A DNA stretch of 64,000 nt. Origin: Pirellulales bacterium (GTDB taxonomy: Bacteria > Planctomycetota > Planctomycetia > Pirellulales > Thermoguttaceae). The translations under genes were made by a program, and so were the position numbers. Positions 17,008-25,806 of the stretch are shown one piece after another. Where the stretch lies: NCBI GenBank assembly GCA_016935315.1, contig JAFGRD010000019.1:1-64000 (forward strand), given 5' to 3'. The first letter of the stretch is position 1, and each line of letters starts with the position of its first letter. The notes beneath the pieces are model-generated. The model had not been told where the DNA came from and ran no database searches. It was given only the letters and a program-made list of their open reading frames with translations.

Positions 17008-17817
17008 TCAGTCGTGGGATGCCCGCCAGCCGCCAAGGTCGGCCTGCTTCGAATGGGTCGTTCCGATGCGATGGACCGGCGGCGACGGAGGCGGCGGGGG
17101 GATCAGGCTGAAGTACGTCGCCTGGCGGATCGGACGCGCCGTGGTGTTCATGTTCGGATCGAACAGCCGCGGCGCCGTGGGCAGTGAATTCGAGTTGGCG
17201 CTGGGGATCGGCTTGAGCCGTTCCTCGGTGTCGGGCTGGGCTTCCGCCCCGGGTTGCGGCTCCTCAAACGTTTTCGCAGGGGGCGCGCCGTCCAGGCTCG
17301 GCACGGAGGTCGGCGCTTCCCCAGACGGCAGCGGCACGCTCTCGATCGGAGCACAGCCGCACGCGGACGGAACCGAATAGGTCGCGGCCGAGCAACCTCC
17401 GGCAGTCGTCCCACACGGTCCGCACGGCGTGCAAGCGGCATACGGGTTCGAATAGACCAGCCGATAGGTCGTGTAGGGAATCAATCGCGTCTGTTGGGTC
17501 CACGTCGTGATGGGGCGATAGGTGACGACCCGCGAACCGCTGCAAGGATCGCAACTCGTGATCGCCCTACAGGTCGTGACCGGGACTGTCTGGCAGACGC
17601 TCCGGTAGCACGTTTGGGGCACGTAGCTGCACGTCTGCGCCACGGGCGCCGGAGAATACGCCGGTGCGTAGGACGCGGCGTAGGGCGTTGCACACCTTCC
17701 GCCGCACCACCCGAACAGGCAGCCGAGACAGTCCAGAGCGCGACTCTCTGCCGGCACTGCCAGCAGCATTGCCGCCACGCCGCACATTATCATACACCGA
17801 GTCTTCAAGCGGGTCAT
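17008..17817 (-). CDS. Cys- and Pro-rich secreted protein, unknown function
   Basis: A 269-residue protein. The signal peptide covers residues ~1-28 (CMIMCGVAAMLLAVPAESRA). The mature N-terminal half is rich in Cys, Tyr, Thr and Pro, with repeated SYAPAYSPAP, TCYRSVCQTVPVTTC and CTPCGPCG patterns. The C-terminal half is Pro/Ala-rich and ends with a PPPPPSPPV run. No enzyme domain was recognised. Similar Cys/Tyr-rich secreted proteins are known from planctomycete genomes and may be structural envelope proteins; that is inference. Confidence 0.7.
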   Translation of the reverse strand: MTRLKTRCMIMCGVAAMLLAVPAESRALDCLGCLFGWCGGRCATPYAASYAPAYSPAPVAQTCSYVPQTCYRSVCQTVPVTTCRAITSCDPCSGSRVVTYRPITTWTQQTRLIPYTTYRLVYSNPYAACTPCGPCGTTAGGCSAATYSVPSACGCAPIESVPLPSGEAPTSVPSLDGAPPAKTFEEPQPGAEAQPDTEERLKPIPSANSNSLPTAPRLFDPNMNTTARPIRQATYFSLIPPPPPSPPVHRIGTTHSKQADLGGWRASHD

Positions 17818-18113
17818 GATTGAACTCCATGCTGGGCAGGAAGGGGAACTTCTCTATCACACCGCGGTTCCGCCGCCGCGTCAAGCGCCGCGGCCGCGGA
17901 CCGGGCTTTTTGGCCAAACATTCTCGTCACAGGGGTTCTACGCTTCAAAGAGGCTGTTCGGTTCGCGTCGATTGTGACGGCTAGCGACACGTACCGCCCT
18001 GGCAGACCCTCTCTGTATGCTAGGTCACGCGGGCCGTCTGTGCAGGCGAGAAGACAGGAAAACGGTGCAAACCGGACGGGGGCCCGCCGGCAACTCCGTC
18101 GCCGTCGGCGCGA

Positions 18114-18731
18114 TCAAGCCGACCCGCCACGCCGGCGCTGTTCGTACAAGTCATACAGATCGAACAGCAACTCGCGCAGATCCGGGCCATGTCGCGAAAA
18201 CCGCTCGGCGACGTCTTCGGCCGAGATGTGCGACGGATAGCCGTCGGTCAGCCGCCCCACAATGTGCTGGGCCAGCGGAAGGCTCGCCCCAGTGCACACC
18301 AGCTCGGGCAGACCGACGCCGGTATGGGCCGTCACCACCAGTCCCAAACGGCGCCGCCGGCAGAATCGCTTGATGCGAAACCGGCTCAGCCGGCTGAGCT
18401 GCTCGTAGCCGTCGATCACGATCACCGTCGAGCGATCCAGATCCGCCGCGTGTCTCGGCTCGAACGGCAAGCGGCGACAGCCGTCGTGAAGCTCGAAGAC
18501 CAGGGTGGGGCGTCCGGCGCGTTCGACCTCCGGCACCAGGGTGGCCAGCAAGGCCGACTTGCCCGAGCCGTGTGGCCCGACGATCTGCCCCCACCAGCCG
18601 CTGCGGTCCAGCCGATCGATCAGTCGCGCGGCACCGTCGCCGGCGACGAACAGAAAGGGCATCGCTCCGGGCCGGACCCGGCGGCTGCAGAAGGGATTCT
18701 CGGCCACCGTCGATTCGTCTCGCGCGTTCAC
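18114..18731 (-). CDS. P-loop ATPase, third gene of the DUF3592/arrestin operon
   Basis: A 205-residue protein with Walker A GPHGSGKSALLATL near residue 53, a Walker B-like STVIVIDGYEQL near residue 110 and a following GLVVTAHTG that resembles a sensor strand. The start GTG 18731 overlaps the stop of the upstream gene in a GTGA box, so translation is coupled. Frame upstream of GTG 18731 is only a shadow. It is probably a small AAA/ABC-type nucleotide-dependent regulator; a partner is suggested by the coupling to the membrane and arrestin-like proteins upstream. No specific family was recognised. Confidence 0.72.
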   Translation of the reverse strand: MNARDESTVAENPFCSRRVRPGAMPFLFVAGDGAARLIDRLDRSGWWGQIVGPHGSGKSALLATLVPEVERAGRPTLVFELHDGCRRLPFEPRHAADLDRSTVIVIDGYEQLSRLSRFRIKRFCRRRRLGLVVTAHTGVGLPELVCTGASLPLAQHIVGRLTDGYPSHISAEDVAERFSRHGPDLRELLFDLYDLYEQRRRGGSA

Positions 18732-19129
18732 GAGGCTGTGCCCTTGGTCGGCGGCACGTCGCCGAGCCGGAAGACCTTTTGGCCGACGATCTCTTTTCCA
18801 CGCTCGAGGAAAGCGCGTACGCGAACGCACCAGTGGAGTTTCACGATCGCGCCGTCGTAGCTTAGAGGGCTGGGGGGCAATACGGTGTGGAACCGTTGCG
18901 GCCGTTCCGGCCGGATCAACTCGCCGCTGTCGGCGTCGTTGCGCCAGAATTCGTGCACGGCGAAGTCCTCGTCGCCCTTGCCCTCGCTGTACCAGAGCAC
19001 GGAGACCTCGACGGCCTTGACCGCTTCGAACTCCGGCGACTCGAGCTGATACTCGCCCGAAAGCTCCTCGCCGGGAAAGTAGTCGCGGCCGTTGTCGTCG
19101 AACCGGATCGTGACCGTTGCGTCGTTCAC
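18728..19129 (-). CDS. Small arrestin-fold-like protein, second gene of the operon
   Basis: A 133-residue protein starting at GTG 19129, whose GTGA box overlaps the stop of the upstream membrane-protein gene by 4 bases. The segment DYFPGEELSGEYQLE resembles the arrestin N-terminal strand pair, and the alternating pattern VKAVEVSVLWYSEGKG ... FHTVLPPSPLSYDGAIVKLHWCVRVRAF fits an all-beta arrestin/Vps26-like sandwich. There is no signal peptide. The neighbour upstream also ends with arrestin-like strands, so the two may form a two-domain arrestin in trans. Assignment is by pattern only. Confidence 0.6.
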   Translation of the reverse strand: MNDATVTIRFDDNGRDYFPGEELSGEYQLESPEFEAVKAVEVSVLWYSEGKGDEDFAVHEFWRNDADSGELIRPERPQRFHTVLPPSPLSYDGAIVKLHWCVRVRAFLERGKEIVGQKVFRLGDVPPTKGTAS

Positions 19130-20424
19130 CGTGGGGCCCTCCCGTTGGGCGGGTGAACGATCACGAGAAAGGACCGCTTGTAGTCGGGCCAGCCGGCCAC
19201 TTCCCCTTCGACCACCACTTTCCAGTTGATTTCGTTGTGGTCTGACTTGAACGAGTGCATGGCCTGGGCGGGCACGGTCAGCTCGCACTCGGTTTCGAAC
19301 GGCAACCCGCGTTGCACGTCGAAGCCCTCGCGGCGGAGAATCTGCTGCCGGTGGACCTCGCGGGTTTCGGTTCGCGTGTCGGTTCCCTGGCGATAGGTGG
19401 CTTCCTCCTCGCAAACCAACAGCACTTCGAGCGAATGGAACGCCAGCCGGCCCGACTGGGAGATGAACAAACGGCAACAGTCGCCGGCGTGCAGCGGGTG
19501 ATCGGAAATCTCGACCAGCGTCGGTCCGATGCCGGTGGTGACCAGCAGTTGCCGGATGAACACGTAGACCAGCACGAATCCCACCAGCAGGAACGGGACA
19601 AGGAACAGCGTGAGCAGCCAGTCGGGCTCACCCGCCAGATAGTCGCCCACGGCCATGGCCACGAAGACCCCCACAATGCCGTTCCAGAACAGGCAAGCGA
19701 TCATGATGCCGAACAGGGCCCAGCCCGGCGACGTGCCGATGGGCAACCGGAACTTCAGCCGGGTGCCGGGGCTGTTGGTGATGTCGGCGTCGTCGGGAAC
19801 GTTGGGCAGTTTGCGGTTCGAGTCTCCGTTGGCGCCGAAGAGGTCGGTCTGCTGGACGCGCTGCGCCAGCACCTTGCGCCGCTCCGCCGATTTTCCCCAG
19901 TGCAGCGCGCGATAGAGAAAACCGCCACCCCCCAACGCGATGAACGACAACGGCACGATCATCACCAGCCAAATCCACGCGTTTCCTTCTCGGGACAGCA
20001 CGACCTTATGGGGATCGGCCGGATCGTACCAGCACGGATAGCGGCTGCCGGGAACGAAGCGATCCAGCGCCGCCTGTTGGTCGTCGCCACCGTTGTCGTA
20101 GACCGGCTGAACGTCATGGATCCACGTGCGGTACGTTTCCTTGCCGACCTGATACTCGACGTGAATGCCGGGCTGATGGGTCGTGCCGTCGTCGTCCTGC
20201 GTCGGTTCGGAGCGCTTGTGCAGGACGGTACACGTACCTTGCACGTACTCTTGCTGGACCTGCCATTGGGGAATCAGCAGGAAGAGGACGATGGCCACCA
20301 GCCCCGCGCAGCCGAGCAGCAGCAGCGAGGCGAAGAACAGCGCCTCGCCCACACTGGCCGCAGCCCGGGACCCGGTGCGCCGGTCTCCTCGTTTCTTTTC
20401 GTAGTAGCGGAAGTTGCGAGCCAA
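19126..20424 (-). CDS. DUF3592-like membrane protein with arrestin-like C-terminal part, first gene of the operon
   Basis: A 432-residue protein. Helix 1 is at residues ~30-54. A DUF3592-like periplasmic region (QEYVQGTCTVLHKRSE ... SRYPCWYDPADPHKVVL) precedes helix 2 at ~152-172. Two more helices lie near 238-260 and 270-295. The last ~135 residues (LVEISDHPLHAGDCCRLFISQSG ... GWPDYKRSFLVIVHPP) form a soluble beta-rich domain like an arrestin half. Start ATG 20424 has no strong Shine-Dalgarno site. Genes 2 and 3 follow with 4-base overlaps, so the three are one operon. The function is unknown. Confidence 0.72.
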   Translation of the reverse strand: MARNFRYYEKKRGDRRTGSRAAASVGEALFFASLLLLGCAGLVAIVLFLLIPQWQVQQEYVQGTCTVLHKRSEPTQDDDGTTHQPGIHVEYQVGKETYRTWIHDVQPVYDNGGDDQQAALDRFVPGSRYPCWYDPADPHKVVLSREGNAWIWLVMIVPLSFIALGGGGFLYRALHWGKSAERRKVLAQRVQQTDLFGANGDSNRKLPNVPDDADITNSPGTRLKFRLPIGTSPGWALFGIMIACLFWNGIVGVFVAMAVGDYLAGEPDWLLTLFLVPFLLVGFVLVYVFIRQLLVTTGIGPTLVEISDHPLHAGDCCRLFISQSGRLAFHSLEVLLVCEEEATYRQGTDTRTETREVHRQQILRREGFDVQRGLPFETECELTVPAQAMHSFKSDHNEINWKVVVEGEVAGWPDYKRSFLVIVHPPNGRAPR

Positions 20425-20544
20425 CGTGGTTCCTCCGCCGCGACGGAAACCCGCCGGAACTCGTTTCCCGATCCATCGCCACGGCCGGACAGCGGCAAAG
20501 GGCTCGCGTGGCTATCGCGAGCCGTCGGGCGAGGCGCCCGGGAG

Positions 20545-20847
20545 CTAACCGGAATGCAGGGCCGGTTGCCCTTGGCCGGCCATGGTGTCGCGTTTCGACT
20601 TGCGATAGAAACCGACTCCTTCCAGCGCCTTGTAGACCTCCTCTAGTGTCTTCTCGCCGAAGTTCGAGATTGCCAGCAGATCATCGCGGGTGCAGTGCAA
20701 CAGGTCGTTGACGGTGAAGATTCCTCTCTCCTCCAGGCAGTTCGTCGTGCGAACCGACAAGCCGATCTCGGCCGTGCTCATTTCCAGCTTCTCGGCCATA
20801 TCTTGCGCCTGCGTGTCGGCCCTCCTCAGCGGGATTCGGGTTCCCAT
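20545..20847 (-). CDS. Stand-alone RNA polymerase alpha C-terminal domain-like protein
   Basis: A 100-residue protein. Residues ~25-80 match the alpha-CTD helix-hairpin-helix fold: IGLSVRTTNCLEERGIFTVN, then DLLAISNFGEKTLEEVYKAL. The alpha-subunit N-terminal dimerisation domain is absent. ATG 20847 follows GGGAGGG at a good distance. An alpha-CTD binds UP-element DNA and activators, so a free copy could compete with or supplement the polymerase's own CTD. I believe similar stand-alone proteins are annotated in other planctomycetes. It is divergent from the helicase gene at 21170. Confidence 0.8.
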   Translation of the reverse strand: MGTRIPLRRADTQAQDMAEKLEMSTAEIGLSVRTTNCLEERGIFTVNDLLHCTRDDLLAISNFGEKTLEEVYKALEGVGFYRKSKRDTMAGQGQPALHSG

Positions 20848-21169
20848 GGGGTCCCTCCCATTTTGCGTTTCAACTTGCGGTCACATGTTGACACACGCGA
20901 CGAGTCCGTCTCGCCGATGTCCAAAGAGTATAGCGGCTGCGGCCGTTTTGGAAAGTAGCCTTTCGGCAAAAAGACGCGACACCGCCCGCATGCTTCCCCA
21001 GCAAACGCCCGGGCCGGGGCGACAGCGTTGCCTGCATCGACGGCAGCGTCCGGGCCTCGCATCCTCTGCCCCGTTGCGTATACTGGGTGATGGGTTGTCT
21101 GGCCGTCCGCCCAAGAAGGTCAGGCTTGGCTAATAGGAGGGACGGTGGAAGCCGCCGCGCCGCTGTCTC
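20848..21169. other. Divergent intergenic region between the alpha-CTD gene and the UvrD helicase gene
   Basis: The 322-base region carries promoter-like boxes for both directions. For the minus strand, TATACT at about 20930-20935 sits downstream of a TTTCCA. For the plus strand, TATACT is at 21079-21084. An unused GGAGGG lies at 21137-21142. No ORF with a Shine-Dalgarno site was found. Confidence 0.4.
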
Positions 21170-23491
21170 TTGTTCCGGTCGAACGCAGGGCCATTGCTGG
21201 GCGCAGGGCCGTTGCGGGACATCATCAACGCCGAGGAATCCCCGTTGCACCCGTTGTTGGAAGGTCTTACCGATGCCCAACGTGAGGCCGTTGACCACGT
21301 CGAAGGGCCGTTGCTGATCCTGGCCGGCCCGGGCAGCGGCAAGACCCGCGTGATTACCCATCGTGTGGCCTGGCTGCTCCATCAGGGGGTTCCGGCACAT
21401 CAGATTCTGGCGCTGACCTTCACCAACAAGGCCGCCGACGAAATGCGCAGCCGTGTCGAGCGGCTGGCCGACGAGCAGTCGGTCTGGCTAAGCACGTTCC
21501 ATCGGTTCTGTGCACGGCTGTTGCGGAAGTATGCGCCCGCCGTGGGGCTCCAGGAAAATTACACAATCTACGATACCGGGGACAGCAGCCAGACCCTCCG
21601 CCGCGTGATTGGCCGACTGAGGATCGAGGCGGCCGGATTCACGCCCGACACCATGGCCAAGGCCATCAGTTGGGCCAAGAACAACCTGATTACCCCGTCG
21701 CAGTACGAGCCGCGGCCCGGCCATCCCTTCGGCGCGGTTGTCCAACGCGTCTACCCGGCCTATCAGGCCCAACTGCTGGCGTGCAACGCCGTGGATTTCG
21801 ACGACCTGCTGCTGCACGTGGCCACGCTGCTGCGCGACAACCCGGAGATTCGCCAAAGTCTCGACGAGCGATACCGCTTCGTCCTGGTCGACGAGTACCA
21901 GGACACGAATCTGGCCCAGTACGCCATTGCCCGGGCGTTGTCGATCGACCACCCGAACCTGGCGGTCACGGGCGATCCGGACCAATCGATCTACGGGTGG
22001 CGTGGCGCCAATCTGAACAACATCCTCGAATTCGAGAGGGATTTTCCCGAGGTCCGCGTGGTGCGGCTGGAGCGGAATTATCGCAGCACGAAGCGGATTC
22101 TCCGGGTAGCGTCCCAGTTGATCGCCCACAATATCCGGCGCAAGGAGAAGAACCTCTACACGGAAAACGGCGAGGGGCAGCCGGTCCGCTTGATTCGCTA
22201 CTCCACCCACAAGGACGAAGCCGAGGGCATCGCCGCCCGGATTGCGGCCGACGTCCACTCGGGGCGCCGTCGGCCGCGCGACTTTGCGGTGTTCTATCGG
22301 GTCAACGCGCTTTCGCGGGCGTTGGAGTTCGCTCTGCGCGACCTGGGCCTGCCCTATCAGATGGTCAACGGCCTGGAGTTCTTCCAGCGGAGGGAGATCA
22401 AGGACGTTCTGGCCTATCTGCAATTGCTGAACAACCCGCACGATGAGATTGCGCTGTTGCGGGTGATCAATACGCCGAATCGGGGGATCGGCAAGACGAC
22501 GATCGAACGTCTGTCGGCGTACGGCTCGCGCCATGGCCTCACGCTGCTGGAGTCGGCGCGGCGTGCTCGGCAGGTCGAGTCGCTCAGCGGGCGCAGCATT
22601 TCGCTGGTCGGCAAGTTCGTGGCGCTGTTCGACCGGCTGGCCTCGGTCGCCGGCGGGCCGATCGAAGAGGTGCTCGGGTTCGTGCTCAGCGAGACCGGTT
22701 ATCAAGAGCGGCTGAAGGCATCGAAAGAGGAAGAGGACCTTCAGCGGCTGGCCAATATCGAGGAGCTGCTGACCGTTGCCCGGGAGTACGATGAACGTCA
22801 TCTCGGCGAGGGCCGCCTGGAGGAATTCCTGGAAGAATCGTGCCTGGTCAACGACACGGACGACTGGGAGGTGGACGTGGATCGGGTGACGCTGATGACG
22901 CTGCACGCGTCGAAGGGCCTGGAGTTTCCGGTCGTGTACCTGGTGGCCGTGGAGGAAGGGCTTCTGCCCCATGAGCGGAGCCGCCAGATCGCCGAGCAGC
23001 TTGAAGAGGAGCGGCGGCTGATGTTCGTCGGCGTCACGCGGGCCCAGGAAGAGCTGCAGATCAGCCTGGCCGAGTACCGCGACTTCCGGGGCCAGCGGAA
23101 GATGACGGTTCCCAGCCCGTTCCTGATGGAGCTGCCGCGGGAGGAGATGGCCTTGCAGGACGTGTACCTCGGCGAGTCGCTTCCGGCCGAATCGGTCTAC
23201 GAAACGCCGAGGGCGCCTCGGCGCGAACCACCGGCGGCGGCACGCGCCGCGTTGTCGGCGCCGCTGACCACGGCCGCCGAACTGGCCAACGGCGGCGAAC
23301 CGGCCGCGGCGGTCGCGCCCGATGCGTTTCATCAAGACATGCTGGTCCGCCATCCGCAGTACGGGCTGGGCCGGATCGTGGCCCTAAGCGGCGCCGGTGC
23401 CGGCCGCAAGGCGACGGTCGACTTCACCTCGACGGCCGGCAGGAAGAAGTTCGTGCTGGCCGAGAGTCCGGTGCGACCGGTGAAGCCGTAG
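21170..23491 (+). CDS. UvrD/PcrA-type ATP-dependent DNA helicase
   Basis: A 773-residue superfamily 1A helicase. It has Walker A GPGSGKT (53-59), motif Ia LTFTNKAADEM, Walker B VDEYQDTN (~240), motif III TGDPDQSIYGWRGA, motif IV VRLERNYRSTKRIL, motif V LMTLHASKGLEFPVV and motif VI MFVGVTRAQEEL. A C-terminal Tudor-like tail (VRHPQYGLGRIV) resembles the RNA-polymerase-binding tail of PcrA/UvrD. No ATG or GTG occurs upstream in frame; the ORF opens only after a stop at 21134-21136, so a TTG (21170, 21191 or 21212) must be used. The expected role is DNA repair and replication-transcription conflict. It converges with pyrE (31-base gap). Confidence 0.92.
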   Translation: MFRSNAGPLLGAGPLRDIINAEESPLHPLLEGLTDAQREAVDHVEGPLLILAGPGSGKTRVITHRVAWLLHQGVPAHQILALTFTNKAADEMRSRVERLADEQSVWLSTFHRFCARLLRKYAPAVGLQENYTIYDTGDSSQTLRRVIGRLRIEAAGFTPDTMAKAISWAKNNLITPSQYEPRPGHPFGAVVQRVYPAYQAQLLACNAVDFDDLLLHVATLLRDNPEIRQSLDERYRFVLVDEYQDTNLAQYAIARALSIDHPNLAVTGDPDQSIYGWRGANLNNILEFERDFPEVRVVRLERNYRSTKRILRVASQLIAHNIRRKEKNLYTENGEGQPVRLIRYSTHKDEAEGIAARIAADVHSGRRRPRDFAVFYRVNALSRALEFALRDLGLPYQMVNGLEFFQRREIKDVLAYLQLLNNPHDEIALLRVINTPNRGIGKTTIERLSAYGSRHGLTLLESARRARQVESLSGRSISLVGKFVALFDRLASVAGGPIEEVLGFVLSETGYQERLKASKEEEDLQRLANIEELLTVAREYDERHLGEGRLEEFLEESCLVNDTDDWEVDVDRVTLMTLHASKGLEFPVVYLVAVEEGLLPHERSRQIAEQLEEERRLMFVGVTRAQEELQISLAEYRDFRGQRKMTVPSPFLMELPREEMALQDVYLGESLPAESVYETPRAPRREPPAAARAALSAPLTTAAELANGGEPAAAVAPDAFHQDMLVRHPQYGLGRIVALSGAGAGRKATVDFTSTAGRKKFVLAESPVRPVKP

Positions 23492-23522
23492 GACGGGTTG
23501 CCCCGTTTGAACGGCTCGTGCG

Positions 23523-24089
23523 TTACGCCTCGGGCGGTTCGATGCCGAAATCGCGGATCGTCAGCAGGCTCGCGAGTTCATAACCTCGTTGCCGGAAGGC
23601 CTCGGCGCCGCCCTCCATGCGATCGATGATCGCGATGACCCGGGCGACCTTCAGCCCGAATTGCTCGACGCGCTCGATGGCCAGCAGCGACGAGCCGCCG
23701 GTGGTGACCACGTCTTCGACGATCACCACTTCTTCGCCGGGTTGGACGGGCCCTTCGATATACTGGTTGGTCCCGTGCCCCTTCGACTCCTTGCGGACCA
23801 TGAATCCTTTGACCGGGGTCCCTCGCACCGATGACATGGTAACCACGGAGGAAGTGATCGGGTCGGCGCCAATCGACATCCCGCCGACGGCGGCGGGAAA
23901 CGAGGTCTGCGCAAGCAGGTCGAGGATCCCCTCGGCCACCAACTGCGATCCCGTCGGGTCGAGCGTGACCTGCTTCCCATCGAGGTAGTAGCGAGCCTTC
24001 TTGCCCGAGGCCAGCGTGAACTCGCCGAACTTCAGGGCCTTCTCGCGAACCAGGGCGATCAGAGCGTCTTTGTCGTACACCGATCCCAT
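23523..24089 (-). CDS. pyrE: Orotate phosphoribosyltransferase
   Basis: A 188-residue enzyme that converts orotate and PRPP to OMP in pyrimidine synthesis. The PRPP-binding motif is VVIVEDVVTTGGSSLLAIE; LKFGEFTLASGKKARYYLD near the N-terminus is the OPRT-specific block, and KGFMVRKESKGHG carries the flexible catalytic loop lysines. ATG 24089 is directly preceded by AAAGGA without spacing; GTG 24080 lies 9 bases from that site and is an equally good start. Length fits the family. No other pyr gene is near. Confidence 0.92.
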   Translation of the reverse strand: MGSVYDKDALIALVREKALKFGEFTLASGKKARYYLDGKQVTLDPTGSQLVAEGILDLLAQTSFPAAVGGMSIGADPITSSVVTMSSVRGTPVKGFMVRKESKGHGTNQYIEGPVQPGEEVVIVEDVVTTGGSSLLAIERVEQFGLKVARVIAIIDRMEGGAEAFRQRGYELASLLTIRDFGIEPPEA

Positions 24090-24188
24090 TCCTTTCAGGC
24101 AGTGATTCACACGCAGTGGTTTTCGTGGGCCGCCCCAGCGCCGATTCTAACGTGCCATGCGACGGCCGGGCAAGGTGGGCCAAGGGAA

Positions 24189-24217
24189 TTCGATTCCACG
24201 GCCCCACCTGGTATAAT
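24189..24217 (+). promoter_or_regulatory. Candidate promoter of the DUF3616 lipoprotein gene
   Basis: TATAAT (24212-24217) with TTCGAT (24189-24194) 17 bases upstream. The -10 is a perfect match and the -35 is weak. It would give a leader of about 90 bases to ATG 24310. Confidence 0.4.
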
Positions 24218-24309
24218 GGCTGTGTTAAGTCGTGGCGACTCTGCTCCTCGGCGGCGGCCCCGGCCCAGCCGGAACGAAACCGTTGCCCACCGTGCGGGAA
24301 GGACCTGAA

Positions 24310-25476
24310 ATGTCGTTTAGAGGCTGGCTGTTGTGTCTGACGGCCGCGGTCTGTCCGTTGTCGGCGAGTTGCTCGCAAGAGTTGCCGATCGAGGATGTCT
24401 CGCCGATCGCGGACGTCTCGCGATACTCCGGAATGTGCGACGCCTCGGCGGCCGTCGCCCTGGACGCCGCCACGCTGATCGCGGCCGATGACGAGCAGAA
24501 TACGCTGAAGGTCTATCGGGCGGATCGGCCCGGCCCGCCGGTCCAGTCGATTCCCTGGGACGAGCCGCTCGGCATCGATCCAGCGCAAGACAAGCATCCC
24601 GAGGTGGATATTGAAGGGGCCACCGTGCTCGGCGGCCGCATCTACTGGATCTCGTCCCACGGCAGGAACAAGGGCGGCAAATGGCGAGCCAACCGCCACC
24701 GGCTCTTTGCGATGACCGTGACCGTCCGCGATGGCAAAGTGGTGGCTGAGCCGTTCGGGAAGGCCTCTCGCACGCTGATTGCCGACCTGGTCCGGGACGA
24801 CCGGATGAAAGGGCTCGGGCTGGCCGAGGCCCTGGCGATTGGGAAGACCGAGGTCGGAAGACTGGCTCCCAAGAAGAAGGGATTGAACATCGAGGGGCTC
24901 TGCGCGACGCCCGACGGCAAGTCGTTGCTGATCGGCTTCAGGAACCCCTGTGGCGACGGGAAGGCCTTGCTGGTGCCGCTCCACAACCCGGCCGCCGTGT
25001 TGGCCGATGGGGCGGCCCCGCGGTTCGGCCAGCCCTTCCTTCTGAATCTCCAGACCCGCTACGAAGGAGAGTCTCACGCGCTGTCGGTCCGCAGCATGGA
25101 ATACTCCGCCGGTTATGGGGCCTACCTGATCGTTGCCGGCCGCCACGACGAGCGGAAGGTCTTTGCCCTGTTTCGCTGGTCGGGCGGAGCGACCGACCCG
25201 CCCATACTGCTTCGTGACGGCACGGCGAGCATCCAACAGATTCCCGACTTCACGCCCGAGGCGCTGATCGTCTATCCCGACCGGGACGAAGTCCAGTTGC
25301 TCAGCGACGACGGTACGCTGAAGGTGAAGGTTGCCTCGGCGGCGGAGTGCGCGGAGGGCGAGTTCGACGCCGGACAGTGCGAGGCCAAGTACCTGCGGGA
25401 CGAAACGCGCAAGACCTTCCGAAGCCTTTGGATCAAGCCGGACGCATTGGGATCCGGCGCTGAGCAGCCTCGCTGA
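24310..25476 (+). CDS. DUF3616 family lipoprotein
   Basis: A 388-residue exported protein. The N-terminus RGWLLCLTAAVCPLSASC is a signal peptide with a lipobox-like LSASC, so it is probably lipid anchored. The DUF3616 hallmarks are MCDASAAVALDAATLIAADDEQNTL, DIEGATVLGGRIYWISSHGRN and LNIEGLCATPDGKSLLIGFRNP, which suggest a beta-propeller-type fold. ATG 24310 follows GGAAGGA; the frame open further upstream lacks a signal peptide. No enzymatic function is known for the family. Confidence 0.85.
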   Translation: MSFRGWLLCLTAAVCPLSASCSQELPIEDVSPIADVSRYSGMCDASAAVALDAATLIAADDEQNTLKVYRADRPGPPVQSIPWDEPLGIDPAQDKHPEVDIEGATVLGGRIYWISSHGRNKGGKWRANRHRLFAMTVTVRDGKVVAEPFGKASRTLIADLVRDDRMKGLGLAEALAIGKTEVGRLAPKKKGLNIEGLCATPDGKSLLIGFRNPCGDGKALLVPLHNPAAVLADGAAPRFGQPFLLNLQTRYEGESHALSVRSMEYSAGYGAYLIVAGRHDERKVFALFRWSGGATDPPILLRDGTASIQQIPDFTPEALIVYPDRDEVQLLSDDGTLKVKVASAAECAEGEFDAGQCEAKYLRDETRKTFRSLWIKPDALGSGAEQPR

Positions 25477-25530
25477 TGGCACTTCCTCAAAAACGGCGCC
25501 AGGAGTCTGGAAACGGGGCGACGAGAAGGG

Positions 25531-25806
25531 CTACTTCTTGCCCTCTTTGGCCGAGGCCTTGGCATCGTATTTCTCAGGCTTGGCGCGATCGCGACGCCGG
25601 GCAGATCGGCACACCAGCATCATCCCCAGGGCGATGCCCAGAATGACCAGGCCGTAGGGCAGCGTCCAGGCTGTGACGCCTCCGCCTTCGCTCTCTTCCT
25701 GGCCCGGACCTCCTCGTGCCCAGGCCGCCCCGCCCATCACCGCCCAGCAAGCCGCCATGGCGGTCAGCGACCGCAATGTCTGCCAAATCGACCGCAATCG
25801 GTTCAT
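25531..25806 (-). CDS. Small exported or membrane protein with Lys-rich tail
   Basis: A 91-residue protein. The signal peptide is residues ~10-31 (TLRSLTAMAACWAVMGGAAWA). A Gly/Glu-rich linker follows, then one transmembrane helix (WTLPYGLVILGIALGMMLVC) and a basic, Lys-rich cytoplasmic end (RSARRRDRAKPEKYDAKASA). ATG 25806 follows GGGAAGCGG. The long frame continuing further upstream is a shadow. Planctomycete genomes have many such one-helix proteins. Function unknown. Confidence 0.65.
   Translation of the reverse strand: MNRLRSIWQTLRSLTAMAACWAVMGGAAWARGGPGQEESEGGGVTAWTLPYGLVILGIALGMMLVCRSARRRDRAKPEKYDAKASAKEGKK

Noticed and set aside
23578-25482. 634-codon minus-strand ORF spanning pyrE and the DUF3616 gene
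   Set aside because: It is out of frame with PyrE and antisense to the DUF3616 gene; both real genes carry family motifs.
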